A stretch of 64,000 nucleotides of DNA from DAOTXR01 sp034435375 (lineage in GTDB: Bacteria > Chloroflexota > Anaerolineae > Aggregatilineales > UBA3940), in contig DAOTXR010000044.1 in NCBI GenBank assembly GCA_034435375.1, positions 1 to 64,000 on the forward strand, in the 5' to 3' direction. Positions 24,643 through 32,285 of the stretch are shown in pieces. The first letter of the stretch is position 1, and each line of letters starts with the position of its first letter. Made by a program: the position numbers and the translations under genes. A model generated the notes under the pieces. It ran no database searches. It saw only the letters and a program-made list of their open reading frames with translations, and was not told the DNA's origin.

Positions 24643-25407
24643 TCACAACTGCAAACCCGGTCGGATCATGTTCAGCAGGCGGACACCTCGAATCTGCTGA
24701 AAACATGCCCCTTGACGCACACAGCGATTCATCTGTACGGGATCCACTACCTGCGTGCCGGAGAGCACATCTACGCCGTGCTCAAACAGCAACGGCGAGA
24801 AGGGCGTGGATGGGCCTAGCAGCAGGACGGTCGCATCTGGCCGCCACAGCGCAGCCAGTTCTTCGAATGTGTCGTTTAGCAGAGTCAGCGATGTCACAGC
24901 CACTACGTCTGCCTGTGGCAGTATGCGTGGCGCCATCGAGGCGTGAAGATCGCCTGGAGCCGGATTCAGTTCAAGCACCCACAGCTGGCTGACGGCTGCA
25001 CGTAACTTTTCAACAAAAGGGAAGTGGCCAACCACAGCCACTCGCTTCCCGCGTCCCTTGTCCAGCAGAAAGTCACGCGCGTTAAGTTCGATGCACAGCA
25101 TCTCATCGACGGGAATCAGCGCGTTAATAGTGGCCCATCCTATGCTGTGCTCTGGGCCTATAGGGGATCGAGCCAGTTGGGCCAGGGCATGGGCCGAATG
25201 TTCCTCGAGCAGGCCCGCATCCGCTACCCTCTCATGACTGTGCCCCGGCCCCTCGTGTGGGAGGAGTGTCGCCGCCAGTCCACAGCGGGCTGGCTCTCCT
25301 GAGGGCCCGGCTTCGAGCCACACGCTGGTCCAGTGTAGACCGATGTTCACTTCACGCACAGGGCGGTTGGCGGGGAGGCTGTCCAGAAGGTCGTCCACGA
25401 TCGCCAT
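24643..25407 (-). CDS. DUF364/DUF4213-family protein
   Basis: A 254-residue protein with a DUF4213 N-terminus (about 1-75, with VNIGLHWTSVWL) and a Rossmann-like DUF364 C-terminus (about 80-250) including GKRVAVVGHFPFVEKLR, LNPAPGDLH, ADVVAVTSLTLLNDTFEELAAL (by positions about 160-181) and VLLLGPSTPFSPLLFEHG. The family is thought to bind anionic metal centres or ligands, but no reaction is established. ATG 25407 has GGGAG upstream and is preferred over GTG 25422. It is divergent from hyuA, with a shared regulatory gap of 137 bases. Confidence 0.75.
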   Translation of the reverse strand: MAIVDDLLDSLPANRPVREVNIGLHWTSVWLEAGPSGEPARCGLAATLLPHEGPGHSHERVADAGLLEEHSAHALAQLARSPIGPEHSIGWATINALIPVDEMLCIELNARDFLLDKGRGKRVAVVGHFPFVEKLRAAVSQLWVLELNPAPGDLHASMAPRILPQADVVAVTSLTLLNDTFEELAALWRPDATVLLLGPSTPFSPLLFEHGVDVLSGTQVVDPVQMNRCVRQGACFQQIRGVRLLNMIRPGLQL

Positions 25408-25499
25408 GAAGAACTCCCTCACTATACGTTCAATAACTGTCGATAATCTATTCTAGCGATGCCATGGAGTGATGGCGAGAAATGGTGATGCGAAGATGT

Positions 25500-25505
25500 T
25501 ATAAT
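25500..25505 (+). promoter_or_regulatory. -10 box of the hyuA gene
   Basis: A perfect TATAAT 39 bases upstream of GTG 25545. No good -35 is visible at 16-18 bases, so an activator may be needed. Confidence 0.45.
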
Positions 25506-25544
25506 GCGACTGGTTGGCAGACATGCAATACCAGAGGAGTAGCT

Positions 25545-27548
25545 GTGCCTGCATCTGAGAGCATTGAGAAGTCTGCTGTCGTCCTGGGTGTCGACATTGG
25601 CGGCACGTTCACGGACTTTGTGCTGGTCGAAGAGGGCAAGATCACCGTCCACAAGCGGCTCACCACACCGTCCGATCCGTCAGCAGCGTTGCTTGCTGGC
25701 GTGGAGCATCTGTGTCTGCCCGCTCATGCCGACGTGGTGCATGGGTCGACCATAGCCACTAATGCGCTGCTGGAACGGCGCGGCGCACGGACGGCGCTCG
25801 TCACCACGCGAGGGTTTGCTGACGTCATTGAGATCGGTCGGCAGGATCGCCCTGACTTGTATGCACTGGTTCCCCATCTCCCACCCCCTTTGGTCCCTCC
25901 CGAACTGCGGTTTGAAGTAGACGAACGAGTAACAGCAGAAGGAGTGGCAATCACCCCGCTCAATCCTGCCAGCCTAGATGTACTCGTCGAGCAGATTCGG
26001 GCCTCTGGCGTCGAGTCGGTGGCGGTCTGCCTGCTTTTTTCATTCCTATACCCGAAGCATGAACAAATCATCGGCGCAGCGCTACGTAACTACGTGTTTG
26101 TGTCGCTCTCGTGCGATATTTTGCCCGAGCACCGCGAGTACGAACGGGCTAGCACCACAGTGATCAACGCCTATGTTGCGCCGCTGATGGCTCGCTACCT
26201 TGAGCGCGTCGAGTCAGGTCTCAATGGGCGTCGGTTGCGCATCATGCAGTCCAACGGCGGGGTGATCACAGCTGCCACAGCGCGCTCCGAGGCAGCCCGC
26301 ACTGTACTCTCCGGCCCGGCAGGAGGAGCCATCGGTTCGTTTTATGTCGCGAAGATGGCTGGATTTGACCACGTCATTAGCTTTGATATGGGTGGTACAT
26401 CGACGGATGTGGCGCTGTTCCCAGGCAGCATAGCCTACACCCGCGAGTCGAAGATCGGCGGCCTACCGGTGCGTCTGCCGATTGTGGACGTGCACACCGT
26501 CGGTGCGGGCGGCGGCAGCATCGCACGGGTGGACCCCGGCGGCGCACTGCAGGTAGGCCCCGAAAGTGCTGGCGCTGATCCTGGCCCAGCCTGCTATGGC
26601 CGCGGCGAACTGCCGACTACATCAGACGCCGATCTTCTTTTGGGCCGTCTGGACCCCACACACTTTCTCGGCGGGACAATGGCGCTTTTCCCCGATCGAG
26701 CACGCCACGCGCTGGCCCGCCTGGCAGATGAGATGAAGGTCGAGACGCCGCAGATGGCCGCCTGGGGTGTGATCCAGGTGGCCAATGCGACGATGGAGCG
26801 TGCCATCCGGGCAATCTCGGTTGAGCGGGGATACGACCCCCGTGATTTTGTGCTCGTGCCGTTCGGCGGCGCAGGGCCACTTCATGCCTGCGCGTTGGCG
26901 GAGGCGCTGCATATCCCGCGCATCTTGGTGCCACGCACACCTGGTGTGCTCTCCGCACTGGGAATGACCATTGCTGACCTCGTTAGAGATTACTCGCAGA
27001 CCGTCATGGCCAGTCAGGAGGTGCTTAACACGGAAACACTGAATACAATCTTCACCCTGCTGGAGGATCGCGCTCGCAGCGACTTGCTCGCCGAAGGGAT
27101 CCGGGCCGAAAACACCGTCTTCGAGCGTGCCCTGGACATGCGCTATGTAGGCCAGTCGCATGAGATCACTGTGCAGCAGCCTGCCGTCGGCAGTTGGCTG
27201 TCAGCGTTTCACACTTCGCATGGCCAGCGCTATGGCCACCGGCACGATGCAGCACCTGTAGAGATTGTCAACGCCCGCCTGAGGGCTATTGGGTGTGGCC
27301 CCAAGCCGGCCTTTGAGACGATCCCGGCGGGCGATTCAGATGCCAGCAGTGCCCGCAGCGGCGAAGGTTTGGTGTGGTTCTCAGCAGAGGAACCACAGCT
27401 CACATCTTTCTACAAACGAGAACGCCTGCGCGCTGGGAATGTGATCCTGGGCCCAGCAGTGATCTTCCAGCTGGATACGACCACAGTGCTGGCTCCTGGC
27501 TGGCAGGCCGTCACCGACCCATGGGGCAATCTCCTTCTAACACGATGA
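25545..27548 (+). CDS. Hydantoinase/oxoprolinase-family protein (HyuA-like subunit)
   Basis: A 667-residue protein with the actin-like ATPase fold of the HyuA/acetone-carboxylase-beta family: phosphate-1 loop DIGGTFTDFVLV (about 13-24), HGSTIATNALLERRG (about 66-80), the C-domain LSGPAGGAIGS, FDMGGTSTDVALF, HTVGAGGGSIA, and ADPGPACYGRG. The family uses ATP to open lactam or hydantoin rings, or to activate substrates, and normally acts with a HyuB subunit. No hyuB gene is adjacent: the next gene, overlapping by four bases, is an M23 peptidase. The substrate cannot be named. GTG 25545 follows AGAGGAG. Confidence 0.83.
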   Translation: MPASESIEKSAVVLGVDIGGTFTDFVLVEEGKITVHKRLTTPSDPSAALLAGVEHLCLPAHADVVHGSTIATNALLERRGARTALVTTRGFADVIEIGRQDRPDLYALVPHLPPPLVPPELRFEVDERVTAEGVAITPLNPASLDVLVEQIRASGVESVAVCLLFSFLYPKHEQIIGAALRNYVFVSLSCDILPEHREYERASTTVINAYVAPLMARYLERVESGLNGRRLRIMQSNGGVITAATARSEAARTVLSGPAGGAIGSFYVAKMAGFDHVISFDMGGTSTDVALFPGSIAYTRESKIGGLPVRLPIVDVHTVGAGGGSIARVDPGGALQVGPESAGADPGPACYGRGELPTTSDADLLLGRLDPTHFLGGTMALFPDRARHALARLADEMKVETPQMAAWGVIQVANATMERAIRAISVERGYDPRDFVLVPFGGAGPLHACALAEALHIPRILVPRTPGVLSALGMTIADLVRDYSQTVMASQEVLNTETLNTIFTLLEDRARSDLLAEGIRAENTVFERALDMRYVGQSHEITVQQPAVGSWLSAFHTSHGQRYGHRHDAAPVEIVNARLRAIGCGPKPAFETIPAGDSDASSARSGEGLVWFSAEEPQLTSFYKRERLRAGNVILGPAVIFQLDTTTVLAPGWQAVTDPWGNLLLTR

Positions 27549-28501
27549 AAAATCAACCTACCATTCCGCTATTCATACTCGTGTTCCTTGTGCTGATGGC
27601 AATCGCACCCGTCCAACAAGCCCAGGCTGCGCCAGTCGCGCCTGGCTTCTCGGTAACAGTCGCTCCTACAGCGCTGGTGCCAGGCCAGGCTGGGGTTGTC
27701 TTTGTCAGTGGCGGATACCCGCTTGAGGTCTCGGTCACACTCGGTCAGGACCCGCTGGCCGTGTATTGGACAGGCGAAGGATACCTGGCCCTATTTGCTT
27801 TCGGCTTCGATGCTGCGGCTGGCGACTACTCTCTCGCCATCAGGGTCAGCGATCCGGCCACTGGCAGGCAGTTGGTGCATGAAGAGACCCTCACTATAAA
27901 CGAGTTTAGCTATCCAGCCGAGCAGGTTTCAATCTCAGGCCAACTGGCTCCACTGCTTGACCCTGTGCTGAACCAGCGCGAGACCGCATATCTGGAGACT
28001 ATCTACGCGGCCCACTCCCACTCGACTGATTGGGGATGGCCGTTCGCGATCCCGGTGCCAGGCGAACGGATGACCTCACGTTTTGGCGGTGACCGTTCAT
28101 ACAACGGCGGCGTCTGGCGCTCCTATCACACCGGGATCGACCTCCAGCGCGGCGTCGGTGAGCCGATCTATGCCACAACCAGCGGTCGGGTGGTGGCTGC
28201 CGAAATGCTTGATGTGCGTGGCAATGTCGTGATTCTCGACCACGGCTATGGAGTCTTTTCGCTGTATGGACACTGTTCTCAAGTGTTCGTCGCATTGGGG
28301 CAGTCCGTCCAACGCGGGCAACTGATCGCGGCAGCAGGAGCCACAGGACGGACCAATGGTGCTCACCTGCACTTCGAGATCGTTGTCAATGGCATTCCGG
28401 TGGATCCGATTCAGTGGTTAGCGCTGGCTCCAGGATTCATCCCGCCGGAGGAGGTGCCCCGCGAGCGTGATGAGCCGATTGAAGAGGGTACCGGCCATTA
28501 G
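27545..28501 (+). CDS. Secreted M23-family peptidoglycan endopeptidase
   Basis: A 318-residue exported protein. A Sec signal peptide covers about residues 1-29 (cleavage after AQA). A beta-rich region (about 30-130) precedes the LytM/M23 domain (about 165-295), with metal ligands in YHTGIDLQ (His and Asp, about 197-204) and the catalytic and metal HLHFEI (about 277-282). LYGHCSQ carries the other conserved His. It should cleave peptide cross-links or bind peptidoglycan. Start ATG 27545 overlaps the hyuA stop by four bases. Confidence 0.88.
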   Translation: MKNQPTIPLFILVFLVLMAIAPVQQAQAAPVAPGFSVTVAPTALVPGQAGVVFVSGGYPLEVSVTLGQDPLAVYWTGEGYLALFAFGFDAAAGDYSLAIRVSDPATGRQLVHEETLTINEFSYPAEQVSISGQLAPLLDPVLNQRETAYLETIYAAHSHSTDWGWPFAIPVPGERMTSRFGGDRSYNGGVWRSYHTGIDLQRGVGEPIYATTSGRVVAAEMLDVRGNVVILDHGYGVFSLYGHCSQVFVALGQSVQRGQLIAAAGATGRTNGAHLHFEIVVNGIPVDPIQWLALAPGFIPPEEVPRERDEPIEEGTGH

Positions 28502-28514
28502 AGGCAGAATTCCT

Positions 28515-28541
28515 CCCAGGGCGCACACTGTGCGCCCTGGG
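28515..28541 (+). terminator. GC-rich hairpin after the M23 peptidase gene
   Basis: CCCAGGGCGCACA (28515-28527) and TGTGCGCCCTGGG (28529-28541) form a perfect inverted repeat with a one-base centre. There is no T-tract, so termination would be weak or factor-assisted. Confidence 0.5.
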
Positions 28542-28623
28542 CCTTGCCACATCATGGAATGTAGTTTGCGCGACTAATTCTGGCGATTTTCCTCAGACTC
28601 TTGATGCATTTCTGCCCCGAATC

Positions 28624-28670
28624 TGCTATTATAGAAGCAACGATTGATACGATAAGTCTGATTTATCAGA
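28624..28670 (+). promoter_or_regulatory. Extended -10 promoter and dyad before korA
   Basis: TGC-TATTAT (28624-28632) has the extended -10 form and predicts a start near 28639. A 14-bp dyad TCTGAT-TT-ATCAGA (28657-28670) lies just downstream in an AT-rich leader and could be an operator. This is a candidate only. Confidence 0.4.
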
Positions 28671-28720
28671 TATTTAACGGCTCGACCGTACCCCATCTTA
28701 CTCTCAGGAGTAGAACTCTT

Positions 28721-30556
28721 ATGAGCGAGGTTCAATCTGTTGCCAAAGCCTCCCCTGCCACCTCTGATCGGTCGGTCACGAATAACTTTCAGATCATTGT
28801 GGCCACCGTCAATGGCACTGGGAGCCAGACAGCTAACACTGTCCTGATGCGTGCCTTGTTTAGGATGGGGATCCCTGTCACGGGCAAGAATATCTTTCCC
28901 TCCAACATCCAAGGCTTGCCGACATGGTTCACCATCCGCTTAAGCCGGGATGGGTATATAGCCCGCCGGGAGACCAGCGAAGTGCTGGTTGCAATGAATG
29001 AGGATACCATTGATAAGGACATCCAAAATCTACCTCCTGGTGGTGTGTGTATCCATCCGCTAGAATGGCCACTGTCTCAGAAACGTGATGATGTGGTGTA
29101 CTACGGTGTGCCGGTCAGGGAACTGACCAAAGCGGCAGATGTTCCCCCCAACCTGCGCGACTACATCGCCAACATGGTATACGTGGGGGTTCTGGCGGCC
29201 CTGATCGAGATTGACATGGATGAGATTTACGCTGCACTCAGCTTCCACTTCTCCGGCAAGACCAAGCCCGTAGAGTCCAACATGGCCGTCGTGCGCACTG
29301 CATATGAGTGGGCTATGGACAACTTGCCCAAGGCCGACCCATACCGTGTGGAACGCATGAGCAGCACGGCGGGCAAGATCATGCTGGACGGCAATTCAGC
29401 AGCAGCGCTGGGCTCCGTTTTCGGTGGCGTCACACTCGTGGCGTGGTATCCTATCACGCCGTCCACTACCCTGATCGACGCGCTGAATGAGTACATTCAG
29501 GAGCTACGCCTGGATCCTGTGACCGGCAAATCAACCTGCGCTGTCATCCAGGCCGAGGACGAGTTGGCTGCGATCGGCATCCTGGTCGGCGCAGGGTGGG
29601 CTGGCGCACGTGCCATGACATCTACCTCTGGGCCGGGCCTCTCCCTGATGGCCGAGTATGCGGGGCTGGCCTACTTCGTCGAAGTGCCTTGTGTGATCTG
29701 GGATGTGCAGCGTGTTGGGCCTGCCACTGGCCTACCTACTCGCACCTCGCAGGGAGACGTGCTGAAGGCTTATCTGCTGGGCCACGGCGATACCAAGCAT
29801 GTCGTTTTGCTGCCGTGCGACTTGAAGGAAATTTTCGAGTACGGCTGGCGGTCGTTCGACCTGGCTGAACGTCTTCAGACGCCCGTCTTTGTGCTCACTG
29901 ACCTGGATCTGGGCATGAATCTGTGGATGAGCGACCCGTTCGAATATCCAGATCAGCCCATGGATCGCGGCAAGGTGCTCAACGCTGAAGACCTGAACCG
30001 CCTGGGTGGGTTTGCTCGCTACAAAGACGTGGATGGTGATGGCATCACGTACCGCACCCTGCCAGGTACCGATCATCCGTTGGCAGCTTACTTCGCCCGA
30101 GGCACTGGCCACGACGAGAATGCTGTTTACAGCGAGGATCCCGAAGACTGGGCTGCCAACATGGCTCGCCTCAAGCGTAAATTTGAAACGGCACGCAAGA
30201 TCGTCCCCAGGCCAGTGATCGAGACAGTAGACGGTGCACAGTTTGGCATCATTGCCTACGGCAGCACTCATCCGGCAGTGGTTGAGGGGCGAGATCGTCT
30301 AGCCGCCAGAGGAATCAAGTTTGACTACCTGCGCATCCGGGCGCTGCCGCCGGGTGAAGAGGTGCGTGAGTTCCTTGCCAGCCATGGCCGAGTCTATGTC
30401 TACGAGAACAATGTTGACGGTCAGATGGCAGAGGTGCTCAGGATGGAATATCCCGAATACGCAGGCCGGGTCGTCTCACTCGCCCACCTGGACGGTCTGC
30501 CATTGACGGCGCGCCGTCTATCGGAGATGGTGCTGGAAAAGGAGAATGTTCAATGA
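28721..30556 (+). CDS. korA: 2-oxoacid:ferredoxin oxidoreductase, fused gamma-alpha subunit
   Basis: A 611-residue subunit of a KorAB-type enzyme that converts a 2-oxoacid (most likely 2-oxoglutarate) plus CoA to the acyl-CoA, reducing ferredoxin. The gamma domain (about 20-200) starts FQIIVATVNGTGSQTAN. The pyrimidine-binding alpha domain (about 220-480) has DGNSAAALGSVFGG, the catalytic-region YPITPSTTLI and AEDELAAIGILVGAGWAGARAMTSTSGPG (by position about 280-308). Domain III is C-terminal. ATG 28721 follows CAGGAG. It overlaps korB by four bases. The substrate is inferred from the two-subunit layout and should be tested. Confidence 0.86.
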   Translation: MSEVQSVAKASPATSDRSVTNNFQIIVATVNGTGSQTANTVLMRALFRMGIPVTGKNIFPSNIQGLPTWFTIRLSRDGYIARRETSEVLVAMNEDTIDKDIQNLPPGGVCIHPLEWPLSQKRDDVVYYGVPVRELTKAADVPPNLRDYIANMVYVGVLAALIEIDMDEIYAALSFHFSGKTKPVESNMAVVRTAYEWAMDNLPKADPYRVERMSSTAGKIMLDGNSAAALGSVFGGVTLVAWYPITPSTTLIDALNEYIQELRLDPVTGKSTCAVIQAEDELAAIGILVGAGWAGARAMTSTSGPGLSLMAEYAGLAYFVEVPCVIWDVQRVGPATGLPTRTSQGDVLKAYLLGHGDTKHVVLLPCDLKEIFEYGWRSFDLAERLQTPVFVLTDLDLGMNLWMSDPFEYPDQPMDRGKVLNAEDLNRLGGFARYKDVDGDGITYRTLPGTDHPLAAYFARGTGHDENAVYSEDPEDWAANMARLKRKFETARKIVPRPVIETVDGAQFGIIAYGSTHPAVVEGRDRLAARGIKFDYLRIRALPPGEEVREFLASHGRVYVYENNVDGQMAEVLRMEYPEYAGRVVSLAHLDGLPLTARRLSEMVLEKENVQ

Positions 30557-31590
30557 GTGTCAGTGCGCGCATAAATGCAATAGGGTTGGAGCGCGGTGAC
30601 TACGCAGGCCGCCCGTCAACACTGTGTAAGGGCTGCGGCCATAATTCAATCGCCAACCAGATCATCTCTGTGGCTTTTGAGCTTTCGATCAATCCCCACT
30701 ATGTCATCAAGTTGAGCGGTATTGGCTGCTCTAGTAAGTCGCCCGCATACTTTCTAAACCGCTCGCATGGCTTCAATGGCCTGCACGGACGTATGCCATC
30801 GTTGGCTACTGGTGCAACCACGGTGAATAGCGAGTTAATCGCCATCGGAGTAAGCGGCGATGGCGACACGGGCAGCATTGGTTTGGGTCAGTTCAAACAT
30901 ATGATGCGCCGCAACATCCCGGTGGTGTACATTGTTGAGAACAACGGTGTATATGGCTTGACCAAGGGCCAGTTCTCAGCCACGGCAGACAAAGGTCAGA
31001 TGCTAAAATATGCGGGTGTCAACGAGTTGCCACCCATTGATATCTGCATCGAGGCCATTGCTGCCGAAGCATCATTCGTGGCGCGCTCATTTGCCGGAGA
31101 TCCCGGCCAGGTACGCGAGCTGCTCAAGGCGGCTATCAGCCATCGGGGGACAGCAGTGCTGGACATCATCAGCCCATGCGTGACGTTCAACAACCACGAG
31201 ACATCCACCAAGAGCTATCCATGGGGCAAACAACATCAGGAGACGCTACAGGACATCACCTATGTTGCTTACGCCGAGCCGATCATGGTCGATTACGGAA
31301 CCGGCGAGGTTCAGGTGGTTGAGCTTCACGACGGTTCGCACATTCAGCTCAAGAAGCTCGATCCAGCCAGCCACGATCCGACTGACAAGGTGGCAGCTAT
31401 GACCCTGCTGGAAGAAGCTCGCCGCGACCAGCAGTTCATCACTGGCCTGATCTACGTCGATGAGAGCCGACCTTCGTTCCGCGAGGTGAGCCACTTGGTT
31501 GACACGCCGCTGGTACACCTGCGGGAGGACCAGATTCGCCCGCCGCGCGAGGCGCTGGAGCAAGTGATTGCCAAGCTGACTTGCTGCTAG
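30553..31590 (+). CDS. korB: 2-oxoacid:ferredoxin oxidoreductase, beta subunit
   Basis: A 345-residue TPP-binding subunit. The cluster Cys pair and start are in TLCKGCGHNSIANQI (about 18-32), a further cluster Cys lies in SGIGCSSKSP (about 55-64), the TPP diphosphate motif is GDGDTGSIGLGQFKH (about 100-114), and VENNGVYGLTKGQFSAT (about 125-141) continues it. The fourth cluster Cys is in SPCVTFNNHE. The domain is complete for a KorB-type subunit carrying one [4Fe-4S]. No separate ferredoxin or delta gene is in the locus, so electrons must go to a ferredoxin encoded elsewhere. Confidence 0.88.
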   Translation: MSVSARINAIGLERGDYAGRPSTLCKGCGHNSIANQIISVAFELSINPHYVIKLSGIGCSSKSPAYFLNRSHGFNGLHGRMPSLATGATTVNSELIAIGVSGDGDTGSIGLGQFKHMMRRNIPVVYIVENNGVYGLTKGQFSATADKGQMLKYAGVNELPPIDICIEAIAAEASFVARSFAGDPGQVRELLKAAISHRGTAVLDIISPCVTFNNHETSTKSYPWGKQHQETLQDITYVAYAEPIMVDYGTGEVQVVELHDGSHIQLKKLDPASHDPTDKVAAMTLLEEARRDQQFITGLIYVDESRPSFREVSHLVDTPLVHLREDQIRPPREALEQVIAKLTCC

Positions 31591-31614
31591 AGTCCAAAAG
31601 ATCGTCCAGGGTTA

Positions 31615-31643
31615 TTGCAGCGGCCCCTATGGCGCGCTAAAAT
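31615..31643 (+). promoter_or_regulatory. Promoter of tRNA-His
   Basis: TTGCAG (31615-31620), a 17-base spacer, and TAAAAT (31638-31643), ending 11 bases before the tRNA. Confidence 0.75.
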
Positions 31644-31654
31644 ATCCGCTGCTT

Positions 31655-31731
31655 GGTGGATGTAGCTCAACGGGCAGAGCACCGCACTGTGGATGCGGTG
31701 GTTGTGGGTTCAAATCCCATCATCCACCCCA
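31655..31731 (+). tRNA. tRNA-His (GTG), with encoded G-1 and CCA
   Basis: Acceptor GTGGATG (31656-31662) pairs with CATCCAC (31721-31727). The extra G-1 at 31655 faces C73 at 31728, the identity pair of tRNA-His. Anticodon stem CCGCA/TGCGG closes loop CTGTGGA, anticodon GTG at 31689-31691. CCA is encoded at 31729-31731. The gene converges on hisS. Confidence 0.94.
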
Positions 31732-31739
31732 CGGGTGAA

Positions 31740-31772
31740 CGAGAAGCCGCCTCGCACCGAGGCGGCTTCTCG
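31740..31772 (+). terminator. Hairpin terminator after tRNA-His
   Basis: A perfect 15-bp stem: CGAGAAGCCGCCTCG (31740-31754), loop CAC, and CGAGGCGGCTTCTCG (31758-31772). Only short T-stretches follow. It may also serve the reverse-strand gene ending at 31813. Confidence 0.65.
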
Positions 31773-31812
31773 AGTCTGATCAAATTAAGATTTCCCACCG
31801 GAGAAGCCCAGG

Positions 31813-32061
31813 CTACTCGACCTCGACCCTGGCCTTGCGGCGGGGCTTCGGCTTGGGATCGGGTTTGTCTTCCAGGCACTCGATGGCCCCATCGACCAAG
31901 CTGCGTATGGCGAGCAGCATGTGCCGCCGAGCTTCGCGCCTGTGTTGCCAAAACTCTTCGGGGATCAGACTGCCCCACTGCTTTCGGATCGACCGGCCAG
32001 CAGCCTTGACGTGCTCCACAAATTCGGACGGTTCAGTCTGTACCTTCTCTTCATCAGCCAT
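31813..32061 (-). CDS. Small conserved-looking soluble protein, function unknown
   Basis: An 82-residue charged protein. Helical segments SEFVEHVKAAGRSIRKQW and EEFWQHRREARRHMLL are followed by a Lys/Pro/Arg-rich tail (PKPKPRRKAR). It has no signal peptide or membrane helix. ATG 32061 follows AAGGGAG at the right distance, which supports real translation; a longer reading upstream lacks a ribosome site. The basic tail could contact nucleic acid, but that is a guess. It lies between the tRNA-His hairpin and hisS. Confidence 0.6.
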   Translation of the reverse strand: MADEEKVQTEPSEFVEHVKAAGRSIRKQWGSLIPEEFWQHRREARRHMLLAIRSLVDGAIECLEDKPDPKPKPRRKARVEVE

Positions 32062-32241
32062 GGTGTACTCCCTTGACCATTCCTTATGGTTGCTTTCAAG
32101 CTTAAACAGGCAGTAACAAACACGACTCGTGGCGCCGTGTCTATCTTCCATTACGATTATGGCTGGGGAAAGTTGCAGCGTCAACCACCTGAATGCGCCG
32201 ACGAGTAATCACTGGTGGATCGATCTATCCGATCAGGAGAC

Positions 32242-32276
32242 CCGGCTTGCCCCGACTTCTGTCGGCAGCAAGCCGG
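32242..32276 (-). terminator. Hairpin after hisS
   Basis: Nine outer pairs CCGGCTTGC/GCAAGCCGG and five inner pairs CCGAC/GTCGG around a TTCT loop. It lies ten bases past the hisS stop; no strong T-tract follows on the reverse strand. Confidence 0.5.
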
Positions 32277-32285
32277 ACTTTCAGT

